A DNA stretch of 64,000 nucleotides, from contig CAKUFS010000010.1 in assembly GCA_934648845.1 (NCBI GenBank), forward strand, positions 14,014 through 78,013, given 5' to 3'. Positions within the stretch are counted from its first letter, which is position 1; each line of letters starts with the position of its first letter. Shown here piece after piece: positions 18,201 to 26,719 of the stretch. Under the pieces are notes generated by a model. The model did not search any database. It had not been told where the DNA came from and saw only the letters and a list, made by a program, of their open reading frames with translations. A program made the position numbers and the translations under genes. The DNA comes from an uncultured Eggerthellaceae bacterium (GTDB taxonomy: Bacteria; Actinomycetota; Coriobacteriia; Coriobacteriales; Eggerthellaceae).

Positions 18201-19970
18201 ATGAATACCGTCAACCATTTCTCACTACCCTATTTGCTGCCTTACTGCTGGGACCGCATGCTGTCGTTTCTTGCCATGCGCGCCATCCCCGGCGTTGAAA
18301 CGGTGCAGCAAGGCGCTTATTGGCGCACCGTGCGCGCCTACGATGGCAGCGGAAATGTTCTATGCGGATGGATTCACGCGGAAAATAGCTTGGCAAAATC
18401 CCAGATAGAAATCGAATTTGCAGACAATCTTGCTCCCGCCGCAGATTACCTAGAGAAGCGTTTGAAACACCTGTTTGATACTGAGCGTAACCCTACCGCC
18501 ATCGGAAGCAAGCTGGAGAGCATGAACGAATATCACGAAGGCTCATTCGTTGCCGGAACACGTATTCCCGGGTGTTACGACGGCTTCGAGATGGCCTGCC
18601 GCGCCGTGCTGGGTCAACAGATTTCCGTGAAAGGAGCAAGTACCCTAGCAGGACGCATAGCATCGCATTTTGGGACGCCCCTAGATACAGACATTCCCGG
18701 GCTGGAATATCTCTTCCCCACTCCTGCAGACATACGCGCGCTGGCAAAAAATGCGCCCATCGAGGAATCACTTGGGTCTCTTGGCATTATCGGCACGCGC
18801 TGTCGGACCATGCTCGCGCTGGCGGAGTTGCTTGAACGCGACCCCGTAGCAATTGAGCCGTGCGCGAAAGGAGGGGCAACACCTGAAGAAAAGATTTCAG
18901 AGCTTGTAAAGTTACCGGGCATTGGGGAATGGACCGCCCATTACATTGCGATGCGCTCCATGGGTTGGAGCGATGCCTTCCCCGCTACTGACCTGGGGAT
19001 AATCAAATTTCTGGGCACCAAGAAGAAAAAGGAGCTTGTCGCAGCAGCAGAAAAATGGCGGCCCTGGAGATCGTACGCGGTCATGAACATGTGGACAACC
19101 GAACAAGCAGAATTGCAAGAAACGCAGAGTAAGCAGATCGCGAAGAGCGAACACGCAAAGACAAAAGCCAAAATAGAAGCGAAATCATCGAACGAAATGT
19201 CTTCGGAAAAGACGATGAACGAAGCAGGCAAGGCTCCTTCGAGATCAGCACAGAATACAAGGTCGGGAACGTTGCCCAAAAGAGCACTGACATCAAGACA
19301 AAAGAACGAGAAAGCGCCAAACGCGATATTGAAAGAAGCGGACGCAACGTCGCCGGAAGCTTCAGCGAAGAAGCCCAAGGCGGTCGCAAACGCCCAAGCG
19401 GCCACGAAGCATCAAAACATGCCAGCGATCGCAACGGCATGGTACGAAACACCTTTTATGGGACGCGTCATGGTAGCAGCAACCGATCAGGCTATTGTGG
19501 GATTATGGATGGAGGGACAAAAGTATTTCGGAGCCAGCATGCCCCGCGGTAGCGTTGCGGAAAACTCGGACCATCCCCTTATTCAGAAAGCGTTTTCGTG
19601 GCTCGACCGCTACTACGCTGGAGACAAGCCCGCAATCTCCGAATTGACGCTTGAACCACAAGGCAGCGCGTTTCGCCAAGTTATTTGGAAGCTCCTCTGC
19701 GAAATTCCTTATGGACAGACCTCTACCTATGGCGAGCTTGCCGAAAAAGCTGCGGAGCTTATGGGAAAAGAGCACATGGCATCGCTTGCTGTGGGCGGAG
19801 CCGTGGGACACAACCCCATCTCTGTCATTATCCCTTGTCATCGCGTAGTAGGCGCAAACGGGAGCCTTACCGGCTATGCGGGTGGGCTGGATAAGAAGAT
19901 CGCACTCTTGAAGCACGAAGGCGTGGATACCGACAAGCTTTTCCGTCCCGTGAAAGGAACGGCGCTCTAG
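18201..19970 (+). CDS. AlkA-type DNA glycosylase fused to O6-alkylguanine-DNA alkyltransferase
   Basis: Two-function alkylation-repair protein, 589 aa. ATG 18201 has AGAAAGG six bases upstream. Residues 1-100 are AlkA_N-like. Residues about 110-290 are an HhH-GPD glycosylase with the hairpin LVKLPGIGEWTAHYIAMR and the catalytic Asp in FPATDLGI. A charged Lys/Glu/Ala/Ser linker spans about 295-405. The rest is an Ogt/MGMT domain with GQTSTYGELA and the methyl-acceptor Cys in IPCHRVVGANGSL. It would excise 3-alkyladenine and directly reverse O6-alkylguanine. A second alkyltransferase-like gene follows. Confidence 0.92.
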   Translation: MNTVNHFSLPYLLPYCWDRMLSFLAMRAIPGVETVQQGAYWRTVRAYDGSGNVLCGWIHAENSLAKSQIEIEFADNLAPAADYLEKRLKHLFDTERNPTAIGSKLESMNEYHEGSFVAGTRIPGCYDGFEMACRAVLGQQISVKGASTLAGRIASHFGTPLDTDIPGLEYLFPTPADIRALAKNAPIEESLGSLGIIGTRCRTMLALAELLERDPVAIEPCAKGGATPEEKISELVKLPGIGEWTAHYIAMRSMGWSDAFPATDLGIIKFLGTKKKKELVAAAEKWRPWRSYAVMNMWTTEQAELQETQSKQIAKSEHAKTKAKIEAKSSNEMSSEKTMNEAGKAPSRSAQNTRSGTLPKRALTSRQKNEKAPNAILKEADATSPEASAKKPKAVANAQAATKHQNMPAIATAWYETPFMGRVMVAATDQAIVGLWMEGQKYFGASMPRGSVAENSDHPLIQKAFSWLDRYYAGDKPAISELTLEPQGSAFRQVIWKLLCEIPYGQTSTYGELAEKAAELMGKEHMASLAVGGAVGHNPISVIIPCHRVVGANGSLTGYAGGLDKKIALLKHEGVDTDKLFRPVKGTAL

Positions 19971-20158
19971 GGCAAACGAAACAACGGTCGCGCGATCGAC
20001 CAACGCGCATTGAAAAATGGGTGTCTCGGCGAACTGCACGAGACGGCGCAAGGTGCATCGCGATGGTTCATCCCAGGCGATACACGCATCGCAGCCGAAT
20101 ACGACAACAGCAGCAAAAGGCTCCCACGAAATGGGGACCCTGAAAGAAAGAGCAGAGT

Positions 20159-20596
20159 ATGGGTGATTTCTCAGAGCGGGTATATCGCGTTGTTGCAAGC
20201 ATTCCCGCAGGTAAAGTGGCTAGTTATGGAACCATCGCGCGCCTGATGGGCAGCCCGCGCAGCGCCCGTTACGTAGGATTCGCACTGCGCAACAACCCCT
20301 CACCCGGCTCGGGGCTTGAAAACATCCCCTGTCATCGCGTGCTCTTCAAGGACGGCAGCCTGTGCGAAGGGTTTATTTTTGGCGGCCCCGGCGTTCAACG
20401 CGAGCTGCTTGAAGCAGAAGGCGTGACCTTTGCCGACAACAGCCATGTGGACATGGCTGCCTGCGAATGGGACGGCAGCGGATTCGTGGAGAACACAAGC
20501 TCAAGCGAAACCGAAGGCGGCGCAGCAGGCAAGGACACCAGCGCCCCTACTACTCCGCCCGCCGACTTCGATTGGCAAGCTGAACTGGGAGAATAA
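20159..20596 (+). CDS. MGMT/alkyltransferase-like DNA-binding domain protein
   Basis: 145 aa. The MGMT DNA-binding winged-helix domain (residues 1-90) has FSERVYRVVASIPAGKVASY and NIPCHRVLFKDGSL. The acceptor Cys is present, unlike classical ATL proteins where it is Trp. An acidic, Ser/Thr/Pro-rich tail of about 50 residues follows. It lacks the N-terminal Ogt subdomain, so it may act as a lesion sensor or a minimal transferase. It lies 188 bp after the AlkA-Ogt gene on the same strand. Confidence 0.85.
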   Translation: MGDFSERVYRVVASIPAGKVASYGTIARLMGSPRSARYVGFALRNNPSPGSGLENIPCHRVLFKDGSLCEGFIFGGPGVQRELLEAEGVTFADNSHVDMAACEWDGSGFVENTSSSETEGGAAGKDTSAPTTPPADFDWQAELGE

Positions 20597-20605
20597 TGCT
20601 CCAAA

Positions 20606-21205
20606 TTACCAGTTCGCGCGAATGAAATCCAAAAGCTCCTGATAAGTTTCCAGCGCAGGAATCTCTGGATACTGCTCTTTGAGCGTATCAGTGGTGCGGA
20701 AAAGTGCACCTGCCTTGGAATTTTGAATCATACGCACATCGTTGTAGCTGTCACCAGAAGCAATGGTATCAAAGCCCAAAGACTGGAACGCACGAACCGC
20801 CTTGTACTTCTGATCATCGGTGCGCAGTTTATAGCCAGTGATTTCGCCATTTTCAGCGACCACGAGCTGATGACAGAAAATAGTGGGGTAACCCAACTTT
20901 TCCATAAGAGGACGAGCAAATTCCTCAAACGTGTCGCTCAAGATGATGACCTGGGCAAACGAACGTAGCTCATCCATAAACTCACGAGCGCCCGGCAAAA
21001 GGTCAATGCCTGCGATGGTCTGCTGAATTTCCTTAAGCCCCAGACCGTGCTCTTTCAAAATGGCAAGACGATACTGCATGAGTTTGTCGTAATCAGGTTC
21101 ATCGCGCGTAGTCTTTCGCAACTCGGGAATACCCGTAGCTTCCGCGAATTCAATCCAAATCTCCGGCGCGGTAACGCCCTCCAAATCCAAGCAAACAATA
21201 TTCAT
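20606..21205 (-). CDS. thrH: ThrH-type phosphoserine phosphatase/homoserine phosphotransferase
   Basis: HAD-superfamily enzyme of 199 aa. The N-terminal motif is CLDLEGVTAPEIW (ThrH form, DLEG in place of DxDGT), motif II is ILSDTF, and motif IV is ASGDSYNDVRM. By family it dephosphorylates phosphoserine and can move phosphate to homoserine, in serine/threonine metabolism. It is convergent with the MGMT-like gene, the two stop codons being 9 bp apart. Confidence 0.9.
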   Translation of the reverse strand: MNIVCLDLEGVTAPEIWIEFAEATGIPELRKTTRDEPDYDKLMQYRLAILKEHGLGLKEIQQTIAGIDLLPGAREFMDELRSFAQVIILSDTFEEFARPLMEKLGYPTIFCHQLVVAENGEITGYKLRTDDQKYKAVRAFQSLGFDTIASGDSYNDVRMIQNSKAGALFRTTDTLKEQYPEIPALETYQELLDFIRANW

Positions 21206-21550
21206 GCTTTTATGCCCCTATCTTTATCTGCTTTGCGCGGCGCAAAAACATCGCCGCATTTCGATGATACCGTTCGATAAACCAGCGTTCATTGTGAAAC
21301 TCATCGCGCAACCCGCAACGCCCATACCCGCAAACGGGCGAATAAACTGGTCATCAGCACGGACATGCTGACACAAATGCAAAGAAGATACGCGATGCGA
21401 CTGCAATGCTCAACAAAAATACGCGAAGAACGCAATCGGCAGCGGCGGTTACCGTAAAACGCGCGCACCACAACCACTCACAAACAAGCGCAGGGACAAT
21501 TACCTCCGCAAACAAAGTACGAGCGCGAAAACAATCACTATCGCCACATA
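21206..21550. other. Intergenic stretch, nothing recognised
   Basis: 345 bp between thrH and the methyltransferase gene. No frame with a credible start, domain or codon pattern, and no terminator or repeat that I can support. Confidence 0.5.
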
Positions 21551-22777
21551 CTAACGAACGCGAAAGACGAGATACTCGTTCAAGCTGCCGGTACGCCCAT
21601 CGGCGCGGAAGCAATCGGCAAGCTGCGCAATATCGCTCACCGATGCCGCAAGCACCTTCACTTCCTCATCGGTGAAATGATGGCAATAACGGAAAACACC
21701 CTGGGTTTGCTGCCAGCCTAAAAGATAATCATTCGCATCCAGCCTCAAGCATAATCCCTGTTCAGAGAAGTGCTTCAAAGCAGCTTCATGAGACTCATGC
21801 GCTTTTTTCGCCAGCCCGGGGTCATCCATAAACCGCCACAGAGACACGGCAACAAGCCCGCCCGGAACCGTTGCTGCGCAAAGCGCGCGCAGCAAACGCT
21901 CCCGCGCCTCGCGTCCTGGAACGTGATGGAAGAACCCGAAGCACGCCGTCAAATCCGCGTTCACGCCTTCGGAGCCGGCACTCTTGCGCGCTGAGTCTTC
22001 GCGCGGCGCGTCTTCGCATGCATCGCCCGCGGAGTCGCCGGAGACGGGCACAACATCTGCGCCTTCAGAACCGCTGGACGCAAACGGCAAAGCGTGGCCT
22101 TCGATAAGCGCCGAAACGATATCGCACGACGTGAAAGCAACACCCGCAGGCGCACCGACCAACCGCTCGCAAGCATCAACAGCACGATAATCCCAGGTCG
22201 CGTTCGGCAACGCGCCTTCCAGAAAACTCTTGAACCGAACGTTTCCGCACGCAACGTCCAGAATGCGATGCACGAGCGGTGCGGATGCGTCTGCACCTTC
22301 CGGTTCGCCGCACCGCAACGCACCCTCGCGTTGCGCGCCCGCGCCTTCGCGCGCCGCGCCCACGGCGGACGAGCGCATCCCAAACTCCGAAGTCCGAAAC
22401 GCAGACGTGCCCGTGCCATCACCCGTAACACCTGCAGCGTCCAATGCACCGGCGCGCACCATGCCGTCCGCGCCATCCGCGCCTTCGCCGCTTGCCAGCC
22501 CATCACCGACAACTGCCCCTTCGCCCGTAACACCCGCAGCGTCCGATGCGCTAGCGCACATCACGTCACCCTCGCCCGCGCCGACGGATCCAGCACTACT
22601 CACGCCGTCCGCGCCTTCGTCCGCGTCACCTGAGTCTTCGCCTTCCCAGCCGGTATCAGCCAAAACGCGCTGCCAGCCTGCCCACGCGCACTGCCGCGTT
22701 GCCGAAAACGACTCCGCCTGCGCCGCGTAAAACGCCTGCGTGGTGCGATTCAATATGTTTGCCGTTGATACGTCCAT
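21551..22777 (-). CDS. Trm9/ALKBH8-like class I SAM-dependent tRNA methyltransferase (predicted)
   Basis: 408 aa from ATG 22777. The N-terminus FYAAQAESFSATRQCAWAGW matches the opening of the Trm9 family (Y..IA..FS.TR..PW). Motif I is ILDVACGNVRFKSFL. Post-motif II FGFFHHVPGREARERLLRA and VPGGLVAVSLW align with Trm9's VHHW..ERR and GGQALIYCW regions, and a C-terminal FRYCHHFTDEEV resembles its RYYHLY block. An acidic Gly/Ala/Asp-rich insertion of about 115 residues separates the N-terminal motif from motif I. It is divergent from elp3 with 45 bp between starts. By family it would methylate carboxymethyl-uridine 34 of tRNA; the exact substrate here is inference. Confidence 0.75.
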   Translation of the reverse strand: MDVSTANILNRTTQAFYAAQAESFSATRQCAWAGWQRVLADTGWEGEDSGDADEGADGVSSAGSVGAGEGDVMCASASDAAGVTGEGAVVGDGLASGEGADGADGMVRAGALDAAGVTGDGTGTSAFRTSEFGMRSSAVGAAREGAGAQREGALRCGEPEGADASAPLVHRILDVACGNVRFKSFLEGALPNATWDYRAVDACERLVGAPAGVAFTSCDIVSALIEGHALPFASSGSEGADVVPVSGDSAGDACEDAPREDSARKSAGSEGVNADLTACFGFFHHVPGREARERLLRALCAATVPGGLVAVSLWRFMDDPGLAKKAHESHEAALKHFSEQGLCLRLDANDYLLGWQQTQGVFRYCHHFTDEEVKVLAASVSDIAQLADCFRADGRTGSLNEYLVFRVR

Positions 22778-22822
22778 GCTCTCCCACGAATCCTGCAAAA
22801 GAATCCTGTAAAATATACGGTT

Positions 22823-24658
22823 ATGGAAAAAATCATTTTAGACATAGCCGCTGCCCTGCGCCGCGCCGCTGCCACGGGCGAAACGTTTGACGCCGCCCAG
22901 CTCGTGCGCCTGCTGCACGCTTACAACAAGCCGCTGGGGCAAAGCGAGCAGTTCTACACAAAAAAGAAGCTGCTGCCATATTACCTGAAAACGAAGGCGA
23001 ACGACCCCGCGCGCTGGGAAAGCTGGAACATTGACCCCGCAACCGAGCGCGCCTTGGTGCAGCTGCTGCAAATCAAGCCGCGTCGCACCAGCTCGGGCGT
23101 GGCAACCATCACGGTCATCACGAAGCCGTGGGGCTGCTCGAGCAACTGCATCTACTGCCCCAACGACATCCGCATGCCGAAAAGCTACTTGTCGAACGAA
23201 CCTGCCTGCCAGCGCGCCGAGCGCAATTTTTTTGACCCGTACCTGCAGGTTACCGCACGTTTACATGCCCTGCGCGAGATGGGTCACACTACCGATAAAG
23301 TGGAACTTATTGTGCTGGGCGGCACGTGGACCGACTACCCCGAGGACTACCAATACTGGTACATGACGCAGCTGTTTCGCGCGCTCAACAATGGCGAAAG
23401 CGCCCCCGAATATGCAGCTGAACTGCGTGAGCGCTACGAGCGCGCGGGCATTCCCGAGACCGAAGAGGCCCTGAACGCCTTCGCCGCGCCCGCTCAGGAG
23501 GCAATCGACGCAGGCACAGCAACGTTCAACGAAGCGCACAGCATGCTCTACGGACAAGACAGTCCTTGGCAACGCTTGGCTTCGTGGCAAACCGCGGAGC
23601 CCAGCGAGCTTGAACAGCAGCAACGCATAAACGAAACCGCCGAACACCGTTGCGTGGGCCTGGTCATTGAAACGCGTCCCGACACTATCACGCCGCAAAC
23701 GCTCACGCGCGCACGGCGCTTTGGCTGCACAAAAATCCAAATGGGCATCCAAAGTCTTGATCCCGCCGTGCTGGCCGCGAATCATCGAGCTACCAGCATC
23801 CAGGAAATCCAGCGCGCCTTTGCGCTGTTGCGCCTGTTCGGCTTCAAACTGCACACGCATTTCATGGTGAACCTTTACGGCTCAACACCCGAACGCGACA
23901 AGGCGGATTTCCAGCAATTCGTGACCAACGAGCACTTCCTTCCCGATGAAATCAAGGTGTACCCATGCGTGCTCACCAAAGGAACACGGCTTGAACGCCT
24001 TTATGAACAGGGAAAATGGCAATCTTACGCTGAAGATGATCTGCTGGATATCTTGGTGCACGACATATGCGCCACGCCCGCGTACTGCCGCATATCGCGT
24101 ATGATTCGCGACATTTCAAGCGACGACATTATTGCCGGCAACAAGAAAACGAACTTGCGCCAGCTGGCCGAGCTTTCCGCCGCGAAAACCGGTGAACGCA
24201 TTCAGGAAATGCGCTACCGCGAGATCAAGGGGAAAGCCACCGACCTCTCTGAGCTGCATCTCGACGTGGTTCCTTACGAAACGTCGGTTTCGCGCGAGTT
24301 CTTCTTGCAGTGGGTCACACCGCAAAACGAGCTGGCAGGGTTTTTGCGCCTGTCACTTCCCCTGTGCAACGCTTTGGCAACGCTTGGTTCCGAATCACCC
24401 ATTTTGCCTGGACAAGCCATGATTCGCGAGGTACATGTGTATGGACGCGCGGCGCACATTGACGGCGAATCCCAAAACGCACAGCATCTGGGCCTGGGCA
24501 AAAAGCTCATCGCGCGGGCATGCGAAATCGCCACAAGCGCCGGTTACGACGAGATAAACGTGATCAGCGCCATTGGCACGCGCGCCTATTATCGCTCGCT
24601 CGGATTCTCGGCAAGCGAAAACGGTCTTTATCAAACGAAAAGGATTGCACATGAGTAG
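22823..24658 (+). CDS. elp3: Elp3-type tRNA U34 carboxymethyltransferase (radical SAM + GNAT)
   Basis: 611 aa. A radical-SAM domain has WGCSSNCIYCPND (Cys-x3-Cys-x2-Cys for the Fe-S cluster), VELIVLGGTWTDYP, LVIETRPDTI and KIQMGIQSLD. A C-terminal GNAT domain has the acetyl-CoA loop QHLGLGKKLI and a YRSLGF end. By family it installs the acetyl-CoA-derived carboxymethyl group on wobble U34. ATG 22823 lacks a ribosome site and follows a TAAAAT box closely, so the mRNA may be leaderless. Its 3' end overlaps the next ATG by 8 nt. Confidence 0.93.
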   Translation: MEKIILDIAAALRRAAATGETFDAAQLVRLLHAYNKPLGQSEQFYTKKKLLPYYLKTKANDPARWESWNIDPATERALVQLLQIKPRRTSSGVATITVITKPWGCSSNCIYCPNDIRMPKSYLSNEPACQRAERNFFDPYLQVTARLHALREMGHTTDKVELIVLGGTWTDYPEDYQYWYMTQLFRALNNGESAPEYAAELRERYERAGIPETEEALNAFAAPAQEAIDAGTATFNEAHSMLYGQDSPWQRLASWQTAEPSELEQQQRINETAEHRCVGLVIETRPDTITPQTLTRARRFGCTKIQMGIQSLDPAVLAANHRATSIQEIQRAFALLRLFGFKLHTHFMVNLYGSTPERDKADFQQFVTNEHFLPDEIKVYPCVLTKGTRLERLYEQGKWQSYAEDDLLDILVHDICATPAYCRISRMIRDISSDDIIAGNKKTNLRQLAELSAAKTGERIQEMRYREIKGKATDLSELHLDVVPYETSVSREFFLQWVTPQNELAGFLRLSLPLCNALATLGSESPILPGQAMIREVHVYGRAAHIDGESQNAQHLGLGKKLIARACEIATSAGYDEINVISAIGTRAYYRSLGFSASENGLYQTKRIAHE

Positions 24659-25319
24659 CATCTTCGACTTGCTTGCGCCCGACCGCGGTGCGCGAGAACG
24701 CGAAAACCAGATTGTAGCTTGCAACAAGGATACCGCGGAATTCGGGCTCTCGCTCACGCGCGAACAAGCCCACGAGCTGGACGTTGCGCACTGCCAGCTG
24801 CTGGATGCGCACGACCGCGTGGAGTTTGGCACCTCGGGAACCATCCAGGTCATCGAAGGGTTTGCTTCTTCGCCTTACCTGGAGCAATTCAATTACGCCG
24901 ACACGCTGAGTGCGCTGCAAGAGAAGTTCTATGAGCTGCGCGCGCAGGCAGGCGTTGAGATTTTCGACGACGAGATCATCGACGGCATGCGCCTTTTGTT
25001 CGATGGCGATGCGGGCGGAACCGTTGATCTTTTGGCCACGTGCACGCTGAACATGGTCATGGAGGCATACGACACGCAGACCGGCACGCTTGAAGAACGC
25101 CAGCGCGAAGTTATTCCCGACATGACGCAGACCACGGAGGTTCCGCAATTCGAAGAAAATGTGAGCGAAGTGTTCGCGCAGGCAATGGAAGAAGGTCGGC
25201 AAGCGCTTGACGATGCAGCTGCGGCGGCCATAACAAGCCCCTGGGACCCCAGCGAGTGGGTCGATGACATTACCGCGCCGGGCTTTGAGGGAGAGAAGTG
25301 GGACGATGACTTTGAATAG
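24651..25319 (+). CDS. DUF6323-like protein of unknown function, elp3 operon
   Basis: Acidic cytoplasmic protein of 222 aa. ATG 24651 overlaps the elp3 stop, so translation is coupled. LTREQAHELDVAHCQLL, VEFGTSGTIQVIEGFASSPYL and YADTLSALQEKFYELRA recall the family I know as DUF6323, seen in anaerobic Firmicutes; this match is from memory. The C-terminal 70 residues are rich in Asp, Glu and Trp without a known domain. No catalytic motif is evident. Confidence 0.7.
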   Translation: MSSIFDLLAPDRGARERENQIVACNKDTAEFGLSLTREQAHELDVAHCQLLDAHDRVEFGTSGTIQVIEGFASSPYLEQFNYADTLSALQEKFYELRAQAGVEIFDDEIIDGMRLLFDGDAGGTVDLLATCTLNMVMEAYDTQTGTLEERQREVIPDMTQTTEVPQFEENVSEVFAQAMEEGRQALDDAAAAAITSPWDPSEWVDDITAPGFEGEKWDDDFE

Positions 25320-26052
25320 CGAAAACGTGAGGAGTGCGCAGGGCGGCGCAAGTGCAACAGACACCGGAGAAGCCACCGACACGACGAGCACAGCGAATGC
25401 GGTCACGAACGTCACCCTTCTGCGAACCGCCGACCAAGCAATCGACAAGCAAGACCTTGCCGCGCTTTCCACCAAAGTGCAAGACGGCCTTATGCGCCTG
25501 TTTGTGAAGCAATGCCGCCTGTATACGTGCGGCGGCAGCGCTTCTATCACGTCGCTTGAGGCGCATGATTTGCTTGACTCTATTCGCTTCGTGCTGCGTG
25601 CGCACGATTTGGAAGACCCCGCAACGCTGGCGCGCTTGGCAAGCGATGATATGGATACCTTGTTTCATCAGGGGCTTCAGGATATCAATTGCCGCGTGGA
25701 CGATACCATGGAGCTGTGGAACCAGGTTTGCTTGACCATGCCACCCATCAAGAACATCGCGCTGCGCGACACACTGGCAAGCATCGGACAATTCCGCAAG
25801 GTCTACGACACGTACTTCGCCGCCTTCGCCGTGCCGGTAAGCATTGACTATCCGCTGCACGACCCCGTTCCCGAAACGCTGCAAGGCGTGGATTACGTGC
25901 ATGAATGGCTTGCGCGCTGCCTGAAGGAAGCGCAATACATCGCGCAATTCGACACGAAGGAGTGCATCGCGGTGCTCAAGCGCGCTTGCCCCGATTACAA
26001 GGGCTTGCTCATCAACCTTTACGAGCCTATTCACCGCCACTTCGGAGATTAG
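25306..26052 (+). CDS. DUF6179-like protein of unknown function, elp3 operon
   Basis: 248 aa; ATG 25306 overlaps the preceding gene by 14 nt, giving a three-gene coupled operon with elp3. Mostly helical by composition. YTCGGSASITSLEAHDLLDSI and a SIDYPLHDPVPETLQG segment recall the DUF6179 family, which I associate with DUF6323 as a gene pair (from memory). It has no membrane segment and no visible catalytic residues. A candidate structured-RNA repeat follows 20 bp after the stop. Confidence 0.7.
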   Translation: MTLNSENVRSAQGGASATDTGEATDTTSTANAVTNVTLLRTADQAIDKQDLAALSTKVQDGLMRLFVKQCRLYTCGGSASITSLEAHDLLDSIRFVLRAHDLEDPATLARLASDDMDTLFHQGLQDINCRVDDTMELWNQVCLTMPPIKNIALRDTLASIGQFRKVYDTYFAAFAVPVSIDYPLHDPVPETLQGVDYVHEWLARCLKEAQYIAQFDTKECIAVLKRACPDYKGLLINLYEPIHRHFGD

Positions 26053-26072
26053 CGGCTGCGGCGAGAGCGCGA

Positions 26073-26186
26073 GGCGACGGCAAGGGAATGAGCCGACGTG
26101 CGACGCTTTGGATAAGTTGAGCGAGCCGCAAGCTCGAAGAAGCATTATCCAAGCGGAGCCCGCTCGGCGAATCCCTTGCCGTCGCC
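26073..26186 (+). ncRNA. Candidate structured RNA/repeat element, copy 2
   Basis: The core matches the copy at 12741-12865 closely (CGACGCTTTGGATAAGTTGA and GAAGCATTATCCAAGCGGAG). It is flanked by its own arms GGCGACGGCAAGGGA and TCCCTTGCCGTCGCC, a perfect 15-bp match with a sequence unrelated to the arms of the other copies. Confidence 0.6.
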
Positions 26187-26231
26187 GGACAACCCCGAAT
26201 CGCCAAAAAGTGGCGGAGTCTTTCCGCCCTC

Positions 26232-26353
26232 TGATAAAAACGGCCCACTTTTCTGTGGGTTTGCCATAGCTTACTTTTTTGCGACCTGGGGAAATGTCGA
26301 TTTTTAGCGATTGCAAGAAAGGAAATCCACCGAAAAGTGGGTCGTTTTTATCA
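26232..26353. repeat. 122-bp inverted-repeat element, copy 3
   Basis: Same length, ends and orientation as 3621-3742 and 5224-5345. Terminal arms here are closer to perfect, with TGATAAAAACGGCCCACTTT on the left. Confidence 0.85.
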
Positions 26354-26416
26354 TGCCGCCCACGCTGTTGGGCGGCACCGCATCGGAAGCCGTGCAGCTG
26401 GATTGCGCGAACCGAA

Positions 26417-26449
26417 TTGTTGACAAAAGGTGGGGTAATTTGTCAACAA
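26417..26449 (-). repeat. 33-bp palindrome, copy next to the recN fragment
   Basis: Arms TTGTTGACAAA and TTTGTCAACAA around an 11-nt loop containing GGTGGGG. Identical 33-mers lie at 29072-29104 and 47185-47217, with a half copy at 40225-40243. Confidence 0.85.
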
Positions 26450-26455
26450 TCAGCG

Positions 26456-26545
26456 CTACTCGCTATCGTCGTGGGATTGGGCGAGCAGCTCGGCAGCGTG
26501 AAGACGCGCTGCTTCGCTTTCGTCGCCCGCAAGCATGCGCGCGAT
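26456..26545 (-). pseudogene. recN 3'-end fragment
   Basis: The minus strand reads IARMLAGDESEAARLHAAEL then LAQSHDDSE and stop, nearly identical to the last residues of intact RecN (ending LAQSHDANN) at 29111-30901. Homology also covers the 33-bp palindrome beyond the stop. Upstream of IARM the similarity ends abruptly. About 170 bp beyond it, to 26719, hold nothing recognised. Confidence 0.85.
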
Positions 26546-26719
26546 AGCGAGGGTCCTCGATGCGAGCCCATCGACCGTCTCGCTTATTTTCGGACGAGGG
26601 GCTACCACTCTTGGGTCCGCACTTCACTGATGCTTTTCGCCGAGTGGAAACAATCTACCTGCGGAAACGCTGTTTAACTTAGACCTATCATCCAGCTGGT
26701 TTCAAGTTTTTCGAATCTA

